This document shows, piece by piece, positions 1-7,718 of a stretch of 64,000 nt of DNA. The notes beneath the pieces were generated by a model. The model did not search any database and was not told the DNA's origin. It saw only the letters and a list, made by a program, of their open reading frames with translations. A program made the position numbers and the translations under genes. How positions within the stretch are numbered: position 1 is the first letter of the stretch; every line of letters begins with the position of its first letter. This DNA is from an uncultured Persicobacter sp. (GTDB lineage Bacteria > Bacteroidota > Bacteroidia > Cytophagales > Cyclobacteriaceae): assembly GCA_947498325.1 (NCBI GenBank), contig CANMKE010000001.1:124001-188000 (forward strand), in the 5' to 3' direction.

Positions 1-321
1 ATGGTGGGGGATGGCCACGGTAATTCCTCCTGAATAAGCGAGGCTGTGCTTGAGGATGTTTTGCTGTTTCTGTTTGTAGTTGACGATTTTGGTGAAGAGC
101 TCACTTTGCTCAATTTCACTTTTTTCATTGACGTCAAACAGGGCAAGGCAGGCATCATTGGAAGCCTTGATCTCCCCGCTGGTATTAACTACAATGGCAG
201 CGGTGCTGGCTTCCTGCACCAGCAACTGAATTTGCGAGTTGCCGCTTTCTTTCAGCCTTACCAACTCTTCAATAAGCTCGTCCTTTGATTTATGGGACAG
301 GGATTTATGGTCTCCAATCAT
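1..321 (-). CDS. PAS-domain sensory protein, N-terminal fragment
   Basis: Reading leftward from an ATG at 321, 107 codons stay open to the window edge, so only the N-terminus is visible. Residues 1-30 are charged and helical (KSKDELIEELVRLKES). Residues 32-105 read like a PAS domain: a stretch AAIVVNTSGEIKASNDACLA matches the usual 'd.G.I..vN.a...l' PAS core. Such domains sense ligands or redox state, usually ahead of a histidine kinase in this phylum, but the output domain lies outside the window. The gene is divergent from miaA, with about 160 bp between the starts. PAS assignment is fairly sure; the kinase role is a guess. Confidence 0.7.
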   Translation of the reverse strand, partial: MIGDHKSLSHKSKDELIEELVRLKESGNSQIQLLVQEASTAAIVVNTSGEIKASNDACLALFDVNEKSEIEQSELFTKIVNYKQKQQNILKHSLAYSGGITVAIPHH

Positions 322-484
322 AGCATGATGGGTTTTTTCAATGGAATTGAAGGGTAAATTAGAAAAAAATTAGCACTCTCGAAATGAATCTGAAAACTAT
401 CAGGCCGATTATCTCCTTTTAGTGATGGGCGTTGAAATATCGGTCAAGAATCACGAACTTGCAGCTTATATGGCGAAGGAATTA

Positions 485-1405
485 ATGGAAGATAAATTAT
501 TGGTGGTCATTGTTGGGCCAACAGCTGTTGGGAAAACGGCGCTTTGTGTTACTTTAGCGCAGCTATTCGGTACGGAGATCATCAGTGCTGATTCACGACA
601 GTTTTTTAAGGAAATGGCAATAGGAACCGCAAAGCCTACCGTGGAGGAGATGGATGGTGTGGTACATCATTTTGTCGATCATATGTCGGTGGATACCCCT
701 TACAGTGCTGGGCGTTTTGAGCTCGATGCCCTGGCCAAGGCGAAAACTTTATTTGCCACTCATGATACCGTAATTGCCACGGGCGGAAGCACGCTTTATA
801 TCAAGGGCTTAGTGGAAGGTTTTGATGATATGCCCAAAACGCCTGAAGCTGTTCGTGCGCAGGTGATTGCCGATTATGAAGAAAAGGGACTGGAGTTTTT
901 GGTCAAAGAACTGCGGGCCAATGATCCTGCCTATGCTGATGAAGTGGACTTGCAAAACCCACAGCGCGTGATGCGTGCCGTGGAAGTTTTTCGGGTAAGC
1001 GGTCAGCCGATGTCTTTTTACAGAAAAAACAAGCTGGATGCCCGTCCTTTTAAAATGCTGAAAATCGGTTTGGAACGGGAGCGTGAGGAATTATACGACC
1101 GAATCAATCGCCGTGTGGACATCATGATTGAACAAGGCCTGTTTGAGGAGGTGGAGCGTTTGTTGCCCTATCGGGAGGTGAATGCACTGCAGACGGTAGG
1201 GTATAAAGAGGTTTTTGATTATATGGATGGGCAATATGATCGGGAAGAGGCTATACGCCTTTTAAAGCGAAACACCCGACGATATGCTAAACGCCAACTG
1301 ACTTATTTTAAGAAGGATGAGGAGTTTCATTGGTTTCATCCTGAGGATGAAGCGGGAATCGTTGCTCTGATTCGGGAGCACCTGAAAGGTGATGTCAAGG
1401 AATAG
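485..1405 (+). CDS. miaA: tRNA dimethylallyltransferase MiaA
   Basis: Transfers a dimethylallyl group to N6 of A37 in tRNAs reading UNN codons. The P-loop GPTAVGKTAL sits at residues 12-21 of the chosen product, followed by ISADSRQFFKEMAIGTAKP, the family signature holding the catalytic Asp/Ser region, and the C-terminal NALQTVGYKEVFDYMDG and KRNTRRYAKRQLTYFKK tRNA-contact segments. The frame is open from a GTG at 422, but I chose the ATG at 485 because it places the P-loop at the usual distance from the N-terminus, gives 306 aa (the normal length), and has AAGGA a few bases upstream. No cofactor or partner gene is adjacent. Confidence 0.95.
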   Translation: MEDKLLVVIVGPTAVGKTALCVTLAQLFGTEIISADSRQFFKEMAIGTAKPTVEEMDGVVHHFVDHMSVDTPYSAGRFELDALAKAKTLFATHDTVIATGGSTLYIKGLVEGFDDMPKTPEAVRAQVIADYEEKGLEFLVKELRANDPAYADEVDLQNPQRVMRAVEVFRVSGQPMSFYRKNKLDARPFKMLKIGLEREREELYDRINRRVDIMIEQGLFEEVERLLPYREVNALQTVGYKEVFDYMDGQYDREEAIRLLKRNTRRYAKRQLTYFKKDEEFHWFHPEDEAGIVALIREHLKGDVKE

Positions 1406-1503
1406 CGGCTGTTGCATAACGAAATTCTTTGAATTTGGCACAAAAGATTATTCTGATAACTGTACGGATGCACCCAATGTCATTAAGTTAAGCACCTTAC
1501 CCC

Positions 1504-1620
1504 GTAGAGACGTTATTTTTAACGTCTAACACAACGCTGATTTTTCTTGGATTAATTCAAATGGTTACGTGAGACATAATGAATTATGCCTTTACATGCA
1601 TTTCAAATTTACACCTGAGT
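1504..1620 (+). repeat. Composite extragenic repeat, copy A (two opposed hairpins)
   Basis: Begins GTAGAGACGTT, forms a hairpin with arms AGACGTT (1508-1514) and AACGTCT (1521-1527), then TAACACA, about 40 bp of spacer, and a second weaker hairpin (ACATAATgaATTATG) leading into GCATTTCAAATTTA. The same order and wording recur at 15307-15430, where the second hairpin is a clear inverted GTAGAG-type element. This looks like a BIME- or MITE-like unit. Confidence 0.7.
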
Positions 1621-1651
1621 CAGCCCAAAATCCTTAACTTAATGACATTGC

Positions 1652-1673
1652 GGATGCACCTATGTGTGTATCC
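1652..1673 (+). repeat. Extragenic palindrome, CCTATGTG-loop family
   Basis: Reads GGATGCAC, a CTATGT loop, then GTGTATCC, an imperfect palindrome. The same palindrome lies in reverse at 7557-7578 and a diverged relative at 39204-39231. On the matching strand the last two are preceded by CTGTAC; here that head is replaced by ATTGC, although a detached CTGTACGGATGCACC is present at 1460-1474. Confidence 0.65.
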
Positions 1674-1867
1674 AAACCACACAAAATTTATGATGATTCG
1701 GGCAGACACACAGGTCAGCCCATACAGTGACGAAATAAAATTTCGTGGGACAAAATCAATTTATGGTTAGGCAACAGCGCCGGGCTAAGTTATTTCATCC
1801 CCTCGGGAGTTTCTTTACTTTAGTAGATTTCTTATTAAATCACTTAGCCTGTGGGCAGGATAATGGG

Positions 1868-2839
1868 CTAACTATTCAAAATCTCCACCAACCGTACCAA
1901 TTCCTCGTTCAGGGGCTTTGGTGTTTCAATGGCGGTTTTAAAATCGGTATAGCTGATCTCATCTTTGATAATGCCAACCATTTTACCATGATTGCCATTC
2001 CTCAACGCTTCCACAGCAGCGAGCCCAAGACGCGAGGACAATATTCTATCGAAAGCTGAAGGTGCTCCGCCACGCTGAATATGCCCCAGGGTCGTGATTT
2101 TGATGTCTTTATTGTTGATGTGCTCCTTTACCTTCTGCGCAATATCCAGTGCTGAGCCTTCGGCATTGCCCTCTGCGGTAACCACAATAGAGGCGCTTTT
2201 TGAACGGTCCCAACCTGCTTGAAGGGTAGAGATGACATCCTGAATCGAGGTTTCTGTTTCAGGGACCATCACCAATTCAGCCCCGCCACCGATTCCCGTC
2301 TGAATCGCAATGTATCCTGCATCGCGCCCCATCACTTCCACAAAGAAAATGCGGTCATGGGAGTTGGCGGTGTCACGGATTTTATCGATAGCATCCAGGG
2401 CTGTGTTGACTGCCGTATCGAAACCAATCGTGAAATCTGTGCCATAAAGGTCGTTGTTAATGGTGCCCGGAATCCCCACCACTGGAAAACTGTAGGCTTC
2501 GGAAAAGCGCAAGCAGGCATTCATGGTGCCGTCGCCACCAATCACCACAAGCCCTTCGATATCCCTGCTTCGCAGGTGTTCAAAAGCTTTGTCGCGCCCT
2601 TCTTTGGAGTGGAATTCCACACTTCGGGCAGTTTTCAGGATGGTGCCCCCCAAAGAGATAATATTACTCACCGAGTAGGACTTCATTTTATATATATCAC
2701 CCTGAATGAGTCCGTCAAAGCCTCGCTTCACGCCATAGACCTCCATACCGTAGTAAGTGGCTGCACGCACTACCGCCCTTAGCGCCGCATTCATGCCTGG
2801 CGCATCTCCTCCTGAGGTAAGAACTGCTATTTTTTTCAT
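1868..2839 (-). CDS. pfkA: 6-phosphofructokinase PfkA with Asp-to-Asn change at the catalytic base
   Basis: ATP-dependent phosphorylation of fructose 6-phosphate in glycolysis; 323 aa, the usual length for bacterial PfkA. Visible family features are TSGGDAPGMNAALRAV (8-23), the ATP site IGGDGT (100-105), EVMGRDAGY (168-176) and the C-terminal GHIQRGGAPSAFDR substrate-binding stretch. A Gly precedes the catalytic motif (PGTIN), which favours ATP over pyrophosphate as donor. The motif that is normally GTIDND reads GTINND (125-130), so the residue equivalent to E. coli Asp127, the catalytic base, is Asn128. The frame is otherwise intact. It may be a weak or altered paralogue, or carry a single-base error; the family assignment itself is secure. 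Confidence 0.93.
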   Translation of the reverse strand: MKKIAVLTSGGDAPGMNAALRAVVRAATYYGMEVYGVKRGFDGLIQGDIYKMKSYSVSNIISLGGTILKTARSVEFHSKEGRDKAFEHLRSRDIEGLVVIGGDGTMNACLRFSEAYSFPVVGIPGTINNDLYGTDFTIGFDTAVNTALDAIDKIRDTANSHDRIFFVEVMGRDAGYIAIQTGIGGGAELVMVPETETSIQDVISTLQAGWDRSKSASIVVTAEGNAEGSALDIAQKVKEHINNKDIKITTLGHIQRGGAPSAFDRILSSRLGLAAVEALRNGNHGKMVGIIKDEISYTDFKTAIETPKPLNEELVRLVEILNS

Positions 2840-3110
2840 GGGATATTATTTACTAAGCAATAACTAAAAATGGGATGATGTCTATATAAGTTCATGGTAT
2901 TAAACCGATATCAAAGTTAAGTTAAAAAATTTGGCTCTTTAGCTGATTTTTGTCAGTCATTGAAACTGATTCTATGATATTATAAGGTAGTTTGCGGAAT
3001 AAATTGATGATCTATTCCGCTTTTCGTGGGAAGGTCTTTATCTTAGCTGATTGAAAAACCGACTTCTTGACGGAGGAAAAAATATAACTTTAACAATTGA
3101 CCATTTTTCG

Positions 3111-5534
3111 ATGAATTGGAATAAGCTTTGGCCACACCTGCTATCGGTGGGGGCATTTTTGATCATTACCTTAATCTACTTCGGGCCAACGCTCAGTGGA
3201 AAAGAACTTTTACAATCCGATGTGATACAGTTCAAAGGGGCCGCCCATGAGTCTGAACTGTACAGTAAAAATGGGGAGGAAATCCTGTGGACTAACAGTT
3301 CTTTCGGTGGTATGCCCAACTTCATGAGCTCGGAGCAGAACCTCTTTCAGAAAGTGCATGTGGGCATAAAGGCCCTTTTTCCAGATTCGGCGCTTTTGGT
3401 GTTTCTGGGTTTTGTGGGTTTTTATATCCTGCTGGTCAGTTTTGGCGTGAACCCCTGGCTGTCTTTTGCAGGTGCTGCTGCCTATGCTTTTTCCACCTTT
3501 AGCCTGATTAGCCTTGAGGCGGGGCATATAAATAAGGTTTATGACATGGTTTATATGGCGCCTGTTTTGGCAGGGGTATTCATGACCTATCGTGGTAAAT
3601 ACTGGTCGGGTGCGGCCATGACGGCCTTCTTTTTGGGAATGCAGGTTTACTACGGACATATTCAGATCAACTATTATTTGCTGTACATGATCCTCGGGAT
3701 TGGTATTGTGGAGTTGGTTAAAGCGATTCGTAGCAAGCAATGGGCTGCTTTCATCAAGCCTTCCGTTTTCTTGGTTGTGGCAGCGATGTTGGCGATTGGC
3801 TCCAATGTGGTTCGCTTGTGGTCCACAGCGAATTTGGCACCATCGACAACTCGTGGAACATCCGAATTGACCGCCAAACAACACGAAGGCGGTGGGCTGG
3901 ACAAGGATTATGTGTTCGCATGGAGCAACGGCGTGATCGAGCCGATCACCACTTTGGTCCCTTATTTCTATGGCGGAAGTTCACATGAATCGTTATCCAA
4001 AGATTCTGAAACCTATCAGACACTGATCAAAAATCAGGTGCCACGTGCGCAGGCCGATCAGTTTGTGAACGCCTTGCCGATGTATTGGGGCGATCAGCCA
4101 TTTACGGCAGGTCCTGTTTACTTCGGGGCGATTGTGGTGTTCCTTTTTGTGTTGGGATTATTCACCATCAAAGGATCTTTAAAATGGTGGGCCGTGGTGT
4201 TGGCTTTGCTGTCGTTCTTCCTGTCGATGGGTAAAAACTTCCCTTTGTTAAGCGACTTCTTCTTTTATGTTGTGCCGCTTTACAACAAATTCCGATCGGT
4301 CACCATGATTCTTTCGATCGCACAGTTGATCTTCCCTTTCTTGGGTGTTTTGGCCATCCAACGCTTTTTGGACGGTCAGATCTCCAAAACTGATTTCATC
4401 AAAGGGTTGAAAAATACGACCATCGTCGTAGGTGGATTGTGCCTGTTGGCGATTGTGGCCAGTGCTATGATGTCGTTCCGTGGGCCGAAAGATGGTTCAA
4501 TGGGCTTGCCTGCCTGGTTGATCACCGCCATTCAGGATGATCGCGCGTCTTTGTTACGTGGCGATGCTTTCCGTTCCTTGATTTTAATTCTTTTGACAGG
4601 TGCAGGCCTGTGGGCTCTGGCCGTAGAGAAATTGTCTGTTAAAATCGTTACAGGCGGTTTATGTGTGCTGATGTTGTTTGATTTGGTTGGCGTGGGCTTA
4701 CGCTATTTGAATGCTGATGATTTCAAAGATGTGGAGGCTTATACGCGTCAGTTGTTTGCGCCAACGCCAATTGATCAGCAGATCAATACCGACAAAGATC
4801 CTGATTTCAGGGTGTTCAATTTGGCGACCAACACATTCAACGATGGTGTAACATCCTATCACCATAAATCTATTGGCGGATATAGCGCGATCAAACTCGG
4901 ACGTTATCAGGAACTGATCGAAGGACAAATTGCCAAAAATAATATGGGCGTTTTGAACATGCTCAACACCAAATATTTCATCGTTCCTGATCAGAAAACC
5001 AAACAGCCACAAGTGCAGGTAAACCCTCAGGCTTGTGGACATGCCTGGTTTGTGCCGACCGTTAAGATCGTTGCCAATGCCGATGCCGAGATGAAAGCAC
5101 TGGATAATATCAATCCAAAACAAGAAGCCATCGTCGATCAACGCTTTGCTGATGTGGTGAAAACCGATTATAAATTTGATCCTGCATCGAGCATCAAGCT
5201 GACCGAATACCACCCAATGCACATGACTTACGAGTCAAATAGCAATGCGGAAGCCTTGGCGGTATTTAGTGAAATGTACTATCAGCCGGGATGGTCTGCA
5301 ACCATCGACGGGCAGGAAGCACCACACTTCCGCACCAACTACGTGTTGCGCGGAATGATGATCCCTGAAGGGAAACACACGATCAAGTTTACCTTCAATC
5401 CACCAAGCTACGCCATCGGTGAGCCTATCGGTTTGGTTTGCTCGATCTTGACAGTGTTGTTGATTGGATTTGCTTGTTTCAAAGAATTTAAACAGCCTGA
5501 AGCCGTTGCGGAAGAAGAGGGTGTTTTGAAATAA
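3111..5534 (+). CDS. YfhO-family polytopic membrane protein
   Basis: About 807 aa. The N-terminal two thirds hold many transmembrane helices (first at about residues 10-26, HLLSVGAFLIITLIYFGPTL), with the luminal-type loop LQSDVIQFKGAAHE typical of YfhO and related GT-C glycosyltransferase-fold proteins. The C-terminal third is soluble, ending with a membrane anchor (IGLVCSILTVLLIGFACF). In Bacillus, YfhO is linked to glycosylation of lipoteichoic acid; the substrate in Bacteroidota is unknown. The frame can start at a TTG at 3051, but the ATG at 3111 puts the first helix at the expected place. Single gene with its own terminator. Confidence 0.85.
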   Translation: MNWNKLWPHLLSVGAFLIITLIYFGPTLSGKELLQSDVIQFKGAAHESELYSKNGEEILWTNSSFGGMPNFMSSEQNLFQKVHVGIKALFPDSALLVFLGFVGFYILLVSFGVNPWLSFAGAAAYAFSTFSLISLEAGHINKVYDMVYMAPVLAGVFMTYRGKYWSGAAMTAFFLGMQVYYGHIQINYYLLYMILGIGIVELVKAIRSKQWAAFIKPSVFLVVAAMLAIGSNVVRLWSTANLAPSTTRGTSELTAKQHEGGGLDKDYVFAWSNGVIEPITTLVPYFYGGSSHESLSKDSETYQTLIKNQVPRAQADQFVNALPMYWGDQPFTAGPVYFGAIVVFLFVLGLFTIKGSLKWWAVVLALLSFFLSMGKNFPLLSDFFFYVVPLYNKFRSVTMILSIAQLIFPFLGVLAIQRFLDGQISKTDFIKGLKNTTIVVGGLCLLAIVASAMMSFRGPKDGSMGLPAWLITAIQDDRASLLRGDAFRSLILILLTGAGLWALAVEKLSVKIVTGGLCVLMLFDLVGVGLRYLNADDFKDVEAYTRQLFAPTPIDQQINTDKDPDFRVFNLATNTFNDGVTSYHHKSIGGYSAIKLGRYQELIEGQIAKNNMGVLNMLNTKYFIVPDQKTKQPQVQVNPQACGHAWFVPTVKIVANADAEMKALDNINPKQEAIVDQRFADVVKTDYKFDPASSIKLTEYHPMHMTYESNSNAEALAVFSEMYYQPGWSATIDGQEAPHFRTNYVLRGMMIPEGKHTIKFTFNPPSYAIGEPIGLVCSILTVLLIGFACFKEFKQPEAVAEEEGVLK

Positions 5535-5556
5535 GAAATAAAGGCGTTGTGAAAGA

Positions 5557-5587
5557 AGAGGCTGTCGGTGGATGGCCTCTTTTTTTG
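5557..5587 (+). terminator. Rho-independent terminator after the YfhO gene
   Basis: Stem AGAGGC (5557-5562) pairs with GCCTCT (5575-5580), followed by a run of T. Confidence 0.75.
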
Positions 5588-5690
5588 CTCAATTATGGAT
5601 TGACGATTTAAATTGTCTATTTTTAGAAATAAGAGCTCATAATTATTTTAGAAAACAGGTAGTCTATTAACCTTGATCTCATTTCAACCT

Positions 5691-6473
5691 ATGTTCAAAA
5701 AACTTTTTGGTATCATTTTTTTTGCGGTGCTGACCGTTACTACTCAAATAGGTGGGGTCGCTTTCTTGTTAGCAAGGTTACTTTCAAAAATTTCGGTTTT
5801 TAGGTCAAAAGGGATTCTTTTATTTCTTTTCAGTTATACCTTTTTATCTTTTGGTGTGGTGCCCTTAGTGGCTCCACTGTTTGGAAGAGTGCAAGTGGTC
5901 AATAATGATAAGGTGAAGCCAACTTCCTATTTGACTGTTTTATTAAATCGTAATTATGTTCGACCCGAGCTCAACGATCTATTATCGTCCGTAGCTTTAA
6001 ATCTTCCTGATAGGATTGAACTTCGGTATCTTGATGCCAATTTCCCTTTTATCGATGGCTTTCCTTTATTACCACATTTGAGTCATAACGATGGAAAGAA
6101 AATCGACCTGAGCTTTATTTATACAGGAGCTGACGGGAAATTATCTAACAAAAAGCCGAGTCGTTCGGGTTATGGCGTTTTTGAGCATCCAAGTAGTGAG
6201 GAATTTGATCAAACAGAGACGTGTTTGAGTCAAGGGTATTGGCAATATGATTACCCAAAATATCTGACTTTTGGTGTGCCCAACGATGACCTGATTTATT
6301 CAAATGAAGGGACCAAGGTTTTACTTACCGCTATCTTGCAAGAAAAAGTCACAGGAAAAGTTTTTATTGAACGACATTTGCGAGACAGAATGGGGATGAA
6401 GGATAACAGGTTACGTTTTCAAGGGTGCCGTGCGGTCCGACATGATGACCATATCCATATTCAATTAAAGTAG
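5691..6473 (+). CDS. Membrane-anchored MepA-like (M74/LAS-type) zinc peptidase, divergent
   Basis: 260 aa, usually left as hypothetical. Residues 5-30 and 41-62 are two membrane segments; the rest is predicted outside the membrane. The soluble part contains H132 and D139 (LSHNDGKKIDL) and a terminal H251-x-x-H254-x-H256 cluster (HDDHIHIQ). The spacing copies the zinc site of the murein endopeptidase MepA, where His113, Asp120 and His211 bind zinc and His206/His209 complete the HxxHxH cluster. A peptidoglycan-cleaving role is therefore inferred. I chose the ATG at 5691 rather than an upstream TTG at 5673, because the signal-anchor then starts at the N-terminus. The gene stands alone. Confidence 0.65.
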   Translation: MFKKLFGIIFFAVLTVTTQIGGVAFLLARLLSKISVFRSKGILLFLFSYTFLSFGVVPLVAPLFGRVQVVNNDKVKPTSYLTVLLNRNYVRPELNDLLSSVALNLPDRIELRYLDANFPFIDGFPLLPHLSHNDGKKIDLSFIYTGADGKLSNKKPSRSGYGVFEHPSSEEFDQTETCLSQGYWQYDYPKYLTFGVPNDDLIYSNEGTKVLLTAILQEKVTGKVFIERHLRDRMGMKDNRLRFQGCRAVRHDDHIHIQLK

Positions 6474-6531
6474 GGAATATGGATTTTCAACCACTCCGCT
6501 TGGGACTTTTTCGCATCTAAAAACCACTTCT

Positions 6532-6565
6532 CCTTGCAATAATCCCAACATCTTCATTAAATTTG
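6532..6565 (+). promoter_or_regulatory. Candidate Bacteroidota promoter for the DUF6660 gene
   Basis: A -7 box TAAATTTG (6558-6565) is preceded at about 21 bp by CTTG. The ATG at 6575 lies only about 10 bp downstream, so the transcript would be nearly leaderless. Confidence 0.4.
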
Positions 6566-6574
6566 CATTAGCAA

Positions 6575-6922
6575 ATGAAGATCCTCATTTACATATTGAC
6601 CCTCACGACTTTGTTTCTTTCGGGAAACCCAATGGCCTATGCCGAAAATTCTGCATCAGATGTGCAGGTGGAATGCTGTGGGGGCGTAAGTGAATGTCAA
6701 ACAGGATCTGATAACCATTCAACGGATCATCATCAAGAGGAAAGCCCAGGTGTTTGCAACCCTTTCCATGTATGCTGTTCCTGTTGCCCGTTCTTTTTTT
6801 CAGAACTTTCGATTTTTCGGTTTGAAGAACTTTTGATGCCTACTGATGAATTGAAGGGATTGGTTCCCACTCTTTTTTCTCAATTTTTTCCTGATTTTTG
6901 GCAACCGCCCAAGCTTGGTTGA
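6575..6922 (+). CDS. DUF6660-family small secreted Cys/His-rich protein
   Basis: 115 aa with a signal peptide ending near AYA (residues 21-23). The mature part is rich in His and Cys: ECCGGVSEC, STDHHQEE, then CNPFHVCCSCC. A 'C-x-PF-x-C-x-C-C' element after an acidic/His stretch is the hallmark of small Bacteroidota proteins named DUF6660, which are typically found beside metal-related TonB receptors. That is also the case here (HMA protein and receptor downstream). A periplasmic or surface metal-binding role is inferred, not shown. The spacer to the next gene is 157 bp and includes a GTAG palindrome, so co-transcription is uncertain. Confidence 0.75.
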   Translation: MKILIYILTLTTLFLSGNPMAYAENSASDVQVECCGGVSECQTGSDNHSTDHHQEESPGVCNPFHVCCSCCPFFFSELSIFRFEELLMPTDELKGLVPTLFSQFFPDFWQPPKLG

Positions 6923-6964
6923 TTTCGCCTCAGCACGAATATCTTGTGTGTCCAAAATGCTATT

Positions 6965-6995
6965 GTAGGGACGTTGCATGCAACGTCCGTACCGA
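6965..6995 (+). repeat. GTAG-headed REP-like palindrome, GCATGC-core copy 1
   Basis: GTAG at 6965-6968 is followed by a perfect 20-bp palindrome (6969-6988: GGACGTTGCA and its complement), then GTACCGA. An almost identical element, including the trailing GTACCGA, lies at 17697-17727. Confidence 0.8.
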
Positions 6996-7079
6996 GATGT
7001 ACATTCAATAATTTATGGGCAATTCTAACCGTTTCGGCATTCAGCCAACGAAACGATCAACCAACAAAAATCAGAAAAA

Positions 7080-7421
7080 ATGAAATATTTCAATATTTGC
7101 ATCATCGCCCTATTGTTCGCTTTTCCTGCGAATACCTTTGCCTCCTCTACCAACCTTATCGAAAAAGTAGCCGAGAGCACTAAAACCATTAAGACCAAAG
7201 TAAAGGGTGTTACCTGTTCCTCAGATCTGAAAACGATCGCCAATAATGTGGAAGGATTGGAAGGGGTGAGCTCTTGCAAAGCCGTAAAATCGGGTCCTAC
7301 TTCTACTTTTGAAATCACTTTTGATCCTGCGGTAGTGAGCGAAAAACAAATCAATGCGGTCATTCAGAACACCAGTGGTTGTAAAAATCCAAACGATCGC
7401 CCTTATAAGGTTAAGCAATAA
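7080..7421 (+). CDS. Secreted heavy-metal-associated (HMA) domain protein with degenerate CxxC
   Basis: 113 aa: signal peptide (residues 1-21, cleavage after TFA) and one ferredoxin-fold HMA domain (about 36-98: IKTKVKGVTCSSDLKTIANN ... EKQINAVIQNTSGC). The metal loop keeps only the first Cys, C46, with SSD where CxxC is expected; C66 and C101 are the other cysteines. HMA domains carry Cu(I) or Zn(II), but the loss of the second loop Cys makes classical two-thiolate binding doubtful. It lies between the DUF6660 protein and a TonB receptor; such a trio is common in Bacteroidota, where the receptor is thought to move metal chelates. It is separated from the receptor by 297 bp of repeats. Confidence 0.8.
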   Translation: MKYFNICIIALLFAFPANTFASSTNLIEKVAESTKTIKTKVKGVTCSSDLKTIANNVEGLEGVSSCKAVKSGPTSTFEITFDPAVVSEKQINAVIQNTSGCKNPNDRPYKVKQ

Positions 7422-7504
7422 ATTTATTTTAAGCAGGGGGAGTTGGTATCAATAGGTTTATAGTATGTAAATTGATGTATATTCACGAATTTTATTTGGA
7501 CACT

Positions 7505-7529
7505 GTAGTGGTAGACCTATGTGTCTACC
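7505..7529 (+). repeat. GTAG-headed palindrome with CTATGT loop
   Basis: GTAG at 7505, then GGTAGAC (7510-7516), loop CTATGT, then GTCTACC (7523-7529). The loop is the same as in the 1652-1673 and 7557-7578 palindromes. Confidence 0.55.
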
Positions 7530-7556
7530 TTAGAATTTAGTCTGAAAGGGTGTTTT

Positions 7557-7600
7557 GGATACACACATAGGTGCATCCGTACAGCGTTCAAAATAATCTC
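7557..7600 (-). repeat. CTGTAC-headed palindrome plus adjoining dispersed element
   Basis: On the minus strand, CTGTAC is followed by GGATGCACC, TATGT, GTGTATCC. On the plus strand the sequence GCATCCGTACAG...AATAATCTC (7573-7600) recurs at 15438-15465 and, inverted, at 1446-1471. Confidence 0.65.
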
Positions 7601-7654
7601 GAGTCACATAACAGCCTTTAAGTAATAAGATGCATCTCCATGGTATTAAAAAGT

Positions 7655-7682
7655 AATCTGTGGAAATCTGTGTAATCTGTGG
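7655..7682 (+). repeat. AATCTGTG short tandem repeat, copy 1
   Basis: Three near-copies of AATCTGTG in a row, the first two followed by GGA and a T respectively. Similar triplets or doublets occur at 17812-17839 and 39311-39334, always among other extragenic repeats. Confidence 0.6.
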
Positions 7683-7718
7683 ACAAAATATTCTCCTTGC
7701 TTTCCAATCTTTTCAACA

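Larger units (their letters stand above)
1406..1867. other. Repeat-rich intergenic spacer between miaA and pfkA
   Basis: No credible gene is seen. The spacer is built of dispersed repeats: an inverted copy (1446-1471) of the GCATCCGTACAG...AATAATC element also found at 7573-7600 and 15438-15465; a 17-bp perfect inverted repeat with arms at 1476-1492 and 1633-1649; the composite two-hairpin element at 1504-1620; and a palindrome at 1652-1673. The two genes converge here, so the hairpins may also serve as termination or mRNA-end structures. A 63-codon open frame at 1579-1770 is fully inside repeats and is not taken as a gene. Confidence 0.75.

Noticed and set aside
1579-1770. 63-codon open frame in the miaA-pfkA spacer
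   Set aside because: Lies across repeat elements, has no protein-like composition and would be the only gene built of extragenic palindromes.
7655-7682. Tandem AATCTGTG units as a CRISPR array
   Set aside because: Units are 8-11 bp with no spacers, and no cas genes are present.
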